From assembly GCF_017814435.1 (NCBI RefSeq), contig NZ_JAGJCB010000018.1, positions 1-64,000 of the forward strand: a stretch of DNA of 64,000 bases, written 5' to 3'. The position numbers and the translations under genes are program-made. This document shows, piece by piece, positions 61,894 through 64,000 of this stretch; positions within the stretch are counted from its first letter, which is position 1; each line of letters begins with the position of its first letter. The stretch is from Mariniflexile gromovii. GTDB lineage: Bacteria > Bacteroidota > Bacteroidia > Flavobacteriales > Flavobacteriaceae. The notes beneath the pieces are model-generated. The model was not told where the DNA came from, did not search any database, and worked only from the letters and a program-made list of their open reading frames with translations.

Positions 61894-64000
61894 ATGAAGA
61901 ACATAGTTTTATGCTTTCTTTTTATATGCTGTTTTGGTATTATATCTACAACTGCTCAAAATAAATTTACCTTAAAAGGTATTATTTCCGAAGAAAAAAA
62001 TAATGAAACTCTTATTGGTGTTAGTATCATTTTCCCTGAATTAAACACAGGCACAACTACCAACGAATATGGTTTTTATTCCATCACGCTTCCTAAAGGC
62101 ACCTATAAAGTCATTATAAGTTATTTGGGGTTTTCAACAAAAACCGAAACCATTGTGCTTTCTGATAACTTGACTAAAAATTTCAGTTTAGCAGATTCCT
62201 TAGAAACTTTGAATGAAATAGTTTTAACCCAAAACATTGAAAAACTAAACATTCAAACACCACAAATGAGCGTAAATCGTTTAACGGCGGGTAGCATAAA
62301 ACAAATACCCGTTGTATTGGGAGAGGCCGATATTATTAAAGCCATTACCCTGTTACCCGGTGTAACCAGTGCTGGCGAAGGCGCTTCGGGGTTCAATGTA
62401 CGTGGTGGTTCTGCAGATCAAAATTTGATTCTTTTAGATGAAGCTACTATTTTTAACTCATCACACCTATTTGGTTTCTTTTCTGTGTTTAACCCAGATG
62501 CCATTAAAGATATAAAACTTTACAAAGGCGGCATTCCTGCAAGGTATGGTGGTCGTATATCGTCTGTTTTGGATATTTACCAAAAAGACGGAAACAGCAA
62601 TGAGTTTCATGCCAATGGGGGCGTTGGTATCGTTTCTAGCAGATTGCTAGTTGAAGGCCCAATAGTAAAAGAAAAAGGGTCGTTCCTTTTGGGTGGTAGA
62701 TCCAGTTATGCACATTTATTTTTACCGATTTTTGATAATAATAATAGTGCCTATTTCTACGACTTAAACACCAAACTAAGCTTTAAACTAAACGATAAAA
62801 ACAGCATCTATTTATCAGGTTATTTTGGACGTGATGTTTTTAGAATTAGTGAGACTTTTAATAATAGCTATGGAAATACGGTTTTAAATTTTAGGTGGAA
62901 CCACTTACTTTCCAATAAATTGTTTTCAAATGTATCATTAATTTATTCGGATTATTATTATGGTTTAGAATTAAGCTTTGTGGAGTTTGATTGGGTTTCA
63001 GGCATTAAAAATTTCAACTTAAAGTATGATTTCAAACATTATATATCCGATAAATTTAAACTGGAATACGGATTAAACAGCATCTATTATAAATTTAATC
63101 CGGGCAACATTAACCCAACAACAGAAACTTCTGGCATAAATCCTTTTAAACTTATTGATAAATTTGCTTTAGAAAATGCCGTTTATGTGGATGCTGAACA
63201 TAAAATATCAGATAAGTTGGCATTGTCTTACGGTTTTAGGTTGAGTTCGTTTCTTAGATTAGGCCAAGATGAACTGAATATCTACGAAAATGATGAAGCC
63301 GTTACTTTTAATGAAGATTTTCAGATTTATGAAAAAGCAGATCCTATAGGAACAGAATCTTTTAAACGAAGTGCTGTAATTGCTGATTTTTTCAATGTGG
63401 AACCACGTTTATCATTATCCTATCAACTTAACTCAAACAGTTCTATTAAAGCGAGTTACAACAAGATGAGTCAGTATTTACATTTGTTATCAAACACGAG
63501 CTCTCCTACGCCTTTAGATATTTGGACGCCAAGTGGCAAATATGTAAAACCACAATTACTCCATCAATTTGCCATTGGGTATTTTAAAAATTTCAAAGAC
63601 GATAAGTACTCTTTAGAACTTGAAAGCTATTACAAAACTGTAAAAAACAGAATCGATTATATAGATGGTGCCGATTTAATTGCCAACAATGCCATAGAAC
63701 AAGTGATTTTAAACGGGAGAGCCAAAGCTTATGGTTTGGAAATGCTTTTAAGAAAAAATGAAGGTAGGTTTAAAGGTTGGTTAGCCTATACCCTATCAAA
63801 ATCTGAACAGCAAACACCTGGCAGAACTCCTACCGAAACTGGTATTAATAATGGGAATTGGTACAACACATCATATGACAAAACACATGATATTTCGCTA
63901 ACAAGCAGTTACGATTTAAGCAAAAAATTAAAAATTAACGCCAATTTTTTATTTCAAACAGGACAACCCAGCACATTCCCAAATGGGCAATATGTTTATA
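61894..64000 (+). CDS. TonB-dependent outer-membrane receptor (C-terminus beyond window)
   Basis: The frame from ATG 61894 stays open to the window edge (702 codons). A signal peptide ends near residue 22 (STTAQ). It is followed by a carboxypeptidase-D-like regulatory domain (about 25-105: 'LIGVSIIFPELNTGTTTNEYGFYSITLPKGTYKVIISYLGF') typical of Bacteroidota TonB receptors. A plug domain (about 130-235) has 'GASGFNVRGGSADQNLILLDEATIFNSSHLFGFFSVFNPDAIKDIKLYKGGIPARYGGRISSVLD'. From there on it is a beta barrel with alternating aromatic strands. It imports a ligand energised by TonB. No SusD gene is visible within the window, so the substrate is unknown. Confidence 0.93.
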   Translation, partial: MKNIVLCFLFICCFGIISTTAQNKFTLKGIISEEKNNETLIGVSIIFPELNTGTTTNEYGFYSITLPKGTYKVIISYLGFSTKTETIVLSDNLTKNFSLADSLETLNEIVLTQNIEKLNIQTPQMSVNRLTAGSIKQIPVVLGEADIIKAITLLPGVTSAGEGASGFNVRGGSADQNLILLDEATIFNSSHLFGFFSVFNPDAIKDIKLYKGGIPARYGGRISSVLDIYQKDGNSNEFHANGGVGIVSSRLLVEGPIVKEKGSFLLGGRSSYAHLFLPIFDNNNSAYFYDLNTKLSFKLNDKNSIYLSGYFGRDVFRISETFNNSYGNTVLNFRWNHLLSNKLFSNVSLIYSDYYYGLELSFVEFDWVSGIKNFNLKYDFKHYISDKFKLEYGLNSIYYKFNPGNINPTTETSGINPFKLIDKFALENAVYVDAEHKISDKLALSYGFRLSSFLRLGQDELNIYENDEAVTFNEDFQIYEKADPIGTESFKRSAVIADFFNVEPRLSLSYQLNSNSSIKASYNKMSQYLHLLSNTSSPTPLDIWTPSGKYVKPQLLHQFAIGYFKNFKDDKYSLELESYYKTVKNRIDYIDGADLIANNAIEQVILNGRAKAYGLEMLLRKNEGRFKGWLAYTLSKSEQQTPGRTPTETGINNGNWYNTSYDKTHDISLTSSYDLSKKLKINANFLFQTGQPSTFPNGQYVY

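Overview
The window is a chromosomal segment of a member of the family Flavobacteriaceae (Bacteroidota); I cannot name the genus. The evidence is the low G+C content, the TAnnTTTG-type -7 promoter elements, the near absence of Shine-Dalgarno sequences with several TTG and GTG starts, and the gene content: a type IX secretion (T9SS) sorting tail, PorD/DUF4835, DUF4270, DUF4907, an RprXY-type two-component pair, a fused CoaBC and a SusC-like TonB receptor. Almost every gene has a recognisable housekeeping or envelope role. Accessory DNA is limited to a few short patches.

Layout. 1-140 is the edge of an IS3-family element. 199-1873 holds mazG and a secreted C1q-like protein. 1942-7202 carries two unrelated aconitases in tandem, AcnA type then AcnB type. 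7493-12675 is a leftward operon of three parvulin/SurA-like periplasmic chaperones ending in a MoxR ATPase. 12819-13859 has two small proteins of unknown function. 14046-18945 has the RprY/RprX-like pair, then coaE, a YbbR protein and a family 2 glycosyltransferase. 19056-24955 has fabI, then a leftward bamD-rpoZ-coaBC-porD-recN cluster. 25181-28488 has dapA with a DUF6913 gene, followed by a 5'-nucleotidase encoded as two separate polypeptides. 28485-33663 has two YhhN-like membrane proteins, ligA, prmC and an acetyltransferase. 33730-36464 is a rightward lipoprotein-ribD-HAD-yigZ operon. 37049-41134 holds dnaA, a protein tyrosine phosphatase, a secreted sugar dehydrogenase and an RsmI-like methylase. 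41137-45157 is a leftward cell-wall and lysine-pathway group (dapF, GNAT, mltG, DUF2279, lysozyme-like). 45497-49239 has an HtrA/DegQ protease, a long-form GAPDH and a coiled-coil membrane protein. 49346-55339 has a DUF4907-LytS-LytR operon, a Kelch lipoprotein, DUF4270 and an outer-membrane protein. 55618-58731 has trmD and rplS separated by about 2 kb of accessory DNA. 58732-59608 is a long gene-free stretch that looks transcribed. 59609-64000 has the monomeric isocitrate dehydrogenase and the start of a TonB-dependent receptor.

How the parts fit. The two aconitases and the monomeric isocitrate dehydrogenase cover the first oxidative steps of the TCA cycle. SurA-like chaperones, BamD, DegQ, PorD, MltG, DapA/DapF and the RprXY pair together form an envelope-biogenesis and quality-control theme. 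Repeated GTTAA/CGTTAAA motifs upstream of both rprX and degQ suggest that one OmpR-family regulator may control both.

Most interesting. The 877-base gap between rplS and icd contains its own promoter-like sequence, nested perfect inverted repeats, a 28-codon ORF and a rho-independent terminator about 520 bases downstream. It is a candidate structured non-coding (or dual-function) RNA that I cannot match to a known family. Also notable are a compact leader hairpin before rplS, a cassette-like insertion splitting trmD from rplS with a 22-base sequence shared with a locus 43 kb away, and period-7 tandem repeats in three intergenic gaps. I saw no rRNA, tRNA, CRISPR array or phage. Promoter calls rest on a short degenerate motif that occurs by chance about once per 1.5 kb per strand in DNA this AT-rich, so isolated -7 calls are tentative.
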